Of a stretch of DNA of 5,697 nucleotides, positions 4,016 to 5,697 are shown piece by piece. The stretch is from an uncultured Armatimonadota bacterium (GTDB taxonomy: Bacteria > Armatimonadota > UBA5829 > DTJY01), in the NCBI GenBank assembly GCA_937875395.1, contig CALNCU010000072.1, positions 1 through 5,697 on the forward strand. Direction: 5' to 3'. Positions within the stretch are counted from its first letter, which is position 1. Each line of letters starts with the position of its first letter. Under the pieces are notes generated by a model, which saw only the letters and a list, made by a program, of their open reading frames with translations, was not told where the DNA came from and made no database searches. A program made the position numbers and the translations under genes.

Positions 4016-5697
4016 TCAGATGATCCTTACAGTGAGTTGATACACGCCGGAACCTGCACTCAGAATCACATAGCCGTCCTCCATCCCGGCCACCTGGATT
4101 CCTTCAGATTCAGCCACCGGGCATCCACCCTCCATCATTGTCTGCGGATCCTTCGCCGGGAGGTAGAGGGTGGCGGATGTGTTCACCGGGACTTCAATGT
4201 CAAAGAGTATGGAATCTTCCGCGATATGCCAGCCACTTCTGATGGGGCCGTACATGGATTTGTGCTCCGCCTCTACCCAGTCAAGCCCCCGGAGCACCCG
4301 CGGGCGTATGGCGAAGTGCCGGAACCCCGGCGACGATGTATCCGGGGTTATCCCGGCCAGCGTCTTGTACATCCACGCGCTTACATCGCCGAACATGATA
4401 TGGTTACGAGAGGTATCTCCCTCCCAGTTCTCCCACAGGGTTGTGGCACCCTGCTCTATCCAGTACCCCCAGCTGGGGTATGTGGTCTGTGTGAGCATGG
4501 TTAGGGCCAGGTCTGCATAGCCTTCATCGGCAAGGACATTCGGGACGTATTTTGCGCCCAGTATGCCGAACCACGGGTGGTTATCCTTCTCCGCAATGGC
4601 CTCTTTCAGGCTCGCGAGCACCTTCTCCTGCTCCTCCGGTTCTACCAGTTCATGGAAGAGTGCGCAGGCCTGTGCGGCCTGTCCGCCGTCCGCATACCGA
4701 CCGTTTTCAGGGTTATAGAATTTGGCGTTGAACGAATCTTTGATCTGCCGTGCCAGTTCCGAGTAGAGTTCCATGTCTTCGGGATGCCCCAACAGTTCGG
4801 CTGCCTGTGCCAGAATCCTGCAGTTGGCATAGTAGTATCCTGTAGATGTAAGGGCAGCCGGTGGAATATTCTTGTTGGTTCTGGGCTGTGGAGGGCACCA
4901 GTCCCCCAGGCCGAAGTAGAGGATGTTGTCCGTAGCCATGCTTGACATGTAGTTTACATAGCGTTTCATCCCACTGTAATGGGTTTCAAGTATGCGTATG
5001 TCGCCGGAGTACAGGTACATATACCAGGGGATATGCGTGTAGGCGCTGTCCCATGCCGGGCCGCTTCCCCAGTTGTACCCCCAGCCGCCGGTGGGGACTA
5101 TACCCGGCAACTGCCCGCTCGGCCGCTGTTCATCTGCGAAATCGGTCATCCACTTGGCATAGGCCGATTCAGCCGCAAAGTTGAAGAGCCCTGTCTCGCA
5201 AGCAAGCATGGCATCGCCGGTCCAGCCGTTTTTCTCCCGATGAGGGCAGTCCGTGGGAATACCCATGAAGTTACTTTCGTATGACCACAAGGTACACTTC
5301 TGTATGGAATTTAGAAGTTCATTGGAACAGGCAAAATTGCCGGCGGACTCGAAAGCGGATCTTACCACCCGGCCTCTAAGACTATCTAACATAGGAATAC
5401 CCGGAAAGCCGGTAATCTCGACATACCGGAATCCGTGGTACGTAAACCTTGGCTCCCAGACTTCCGTTTCTTCTCCTTTCAAGATATATCTATCGGTTTG
5501 AATGTCTCCGCCTCTCACACCGCACTCAGCGATATTGCTCCGATCTATCTTCCCATCTGTTGTGATATTCTCAGAATATCGCATGGTTACTTCCGCGCCA
5601 GATGGGCCGGAGACCGTCAACTGTGCCCAGCCTGCAAAGTTCTGCCCCATATCATACACAAATATGCCCGGCCTGACCTCTGTGATGGATACCGGCT
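4016..5697 (-). CDS. Alpha-L-rhamnosidase, GH78 type, C-terminal part (N-terminus outside window)
   Basis: This enzyme would cleave terminal alpha-L-rhamnose from plant glycosides or rhamnose-containing polysaccharides. About 559 residues are visible and the frame is open at the window edge (…SITEVRPGIFVYDMGQNFAGW), so the GTG at 5659 is internal. Numbered from that GTG, a beta-sandwich domain comes first (VYDMGQNFAGW; YHGFRYVEITGFPG about 74-87). Next is the alpha/alpha-barrel catalytic domain with PTDCPHREKNGWTGDAMLA (about 135-153). There D137, E142 and D149 match the family's conserved acidic residues, E142 being the likely general acid. SWGYWIEQGATTLWENW (about 396-412) has the Glu of the likely catalytic base (E402). 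A C-terminal beta-domain follows (SPGFRHFAIRPRV; GWHIAEDSILFDIEVPVN). It stops at TGA (4018-4016). Signal peptide and localisation cannot be judged. No catalytic residue is missing and the gene looks intact. It is convergent with the mobile region and probably unrelated to it. Confidence 0.94.
   Translation of the reverse strand, partial: PVSITEVRPGIFVYDMGQNFAGWAQLTVSGPSGAEVTMRYSENITTDGKIDRSNIAECGVRGGDIQTDRYILKGEETEVWEPRFTYHGFRYVEITGFPGIPMLDSLRGRVVRSAFESAGNFACSNELLNSIQKCTLWSYESNFMGIPTDCPHREKNGWTGDAMLACETGLFNFAAESAYAKWMTDFADEQRPSGQLPGIVPTGGWGYNWGSGPAWDSAYTHIPWYMYLYSGDIRILETHYSGMKRYVNYMSSMATDNILYFGLGDWCPPQPRTNKNIPPAALTSTGYYYANCRILAQAAELLGHPEDMELYSELARQIKDSFNAKFYNPENGRYADGGQAAQACALFHELVEPEEQEKVLASLKEAIAEKDNHPWFGILGAKYVPNVLADEGYADLALTMLTQTTYPSWGYWIEQGATTLWENWEGDTSRNHIMFGDVSAWMYKTLAGITPDTSSPGFRHFAIRPRVLRGLDWVEAEHKSMYGPIRSGWHIAEDSILFDIEVPVNTSATLYLPAKDPQTMMEGGCPVAESEGIQVAGMEDGYVILSAGSGVYQLTVRII

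Noticed and set aside
4010..4504. Plus-strand open frames opposite the rhamnosidase gene, here and at 4577-5284
   Set aside because: All are antisense to strongly conserved GH78 motifs and none has a plausible ribosome binding site or domain.
1..5697. CRISPR array, tRNA, rRNA or riboswitch
   Set aside because: No regularly spaced repeats of CRISPR type, no cloverleaf and no known riboswitch core were seen on either strand. The only spaced repeats are the IS21 end blocks.

Overview
The window is a heavily remodelled accessory stretch of a bacterial chromosome or large replicon. It holds the 3' end of an Rhs/YD-repeat gene, pieces of four different insertion sequences (IS21, IS481, IS5 and IS630 types), one small AT-rich gene of unknown function, and the C-terminal part of a GH78-type alpha-L-rhamnosidase. 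The host cannot be named from this sequence. A plant-polysaccharide glycosidase, Rhs genes and many IS types together suit a free-living or gut-associated bacterium of a lineage such as Armatimonadota, Planctomycetota, Verrucomicrobiota or similar. That is a guess from gene content only.

Layout. At 1-426 lies the end of an IS21-type element: the C-terminal half of its IstB helper ATPase and then a terminus with three spaced repeats. At 427-935 the Rhs reading frame resumes directly outside the IS21 end, and carries the last YD repeats and a complete Rhs core ending in DPRGL. At 936-2104 sits a complete IS481-type element with 25-bp imperfect terminal repeats. It has an internal promoter, and a hairpin that only transcripts entering from outside could form. 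At 2105-2292, on the minus strand, is the first 48 codons and outer end of an IS5-type transposase gene, cut exactly at the IS481 terminus. At 2293-2410 is a short AT-rich spacer that begins with 12 codons of a possible protein tail and ends in a good ribosome binding site. At 2411-2785 is a small gene placed where an Rhs immunity gene would be expected. Its 3' end is interrupted by an IS630-type element (2766-3865, minus strand) whose transposase is split by a -1 frame change. At 3866-3980 the small gene's frame can be continued across the IS630 insertion. At 4016-5697, on the minus strand, is the alpha-L-rhamnosidase, whose N-terminus lies outside the window.

Reading as a whole. The simplest history is an Rhs gene whose variable C-terminal toxin tip was followed by a small cognate gene. 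IS21 broke the Rhs gene upstream, IS5 and then IS481 (with a deletion) removed the tip, and IS630 hit the end of the downstream gene. The Rhs core, a possible 12-codon toxin tail and the possible immunity gene would then be what remains of one toxin-immunity module. The order of events and the immunity role are inference. The IS identities, their ends and the Rhs core are directly visible.
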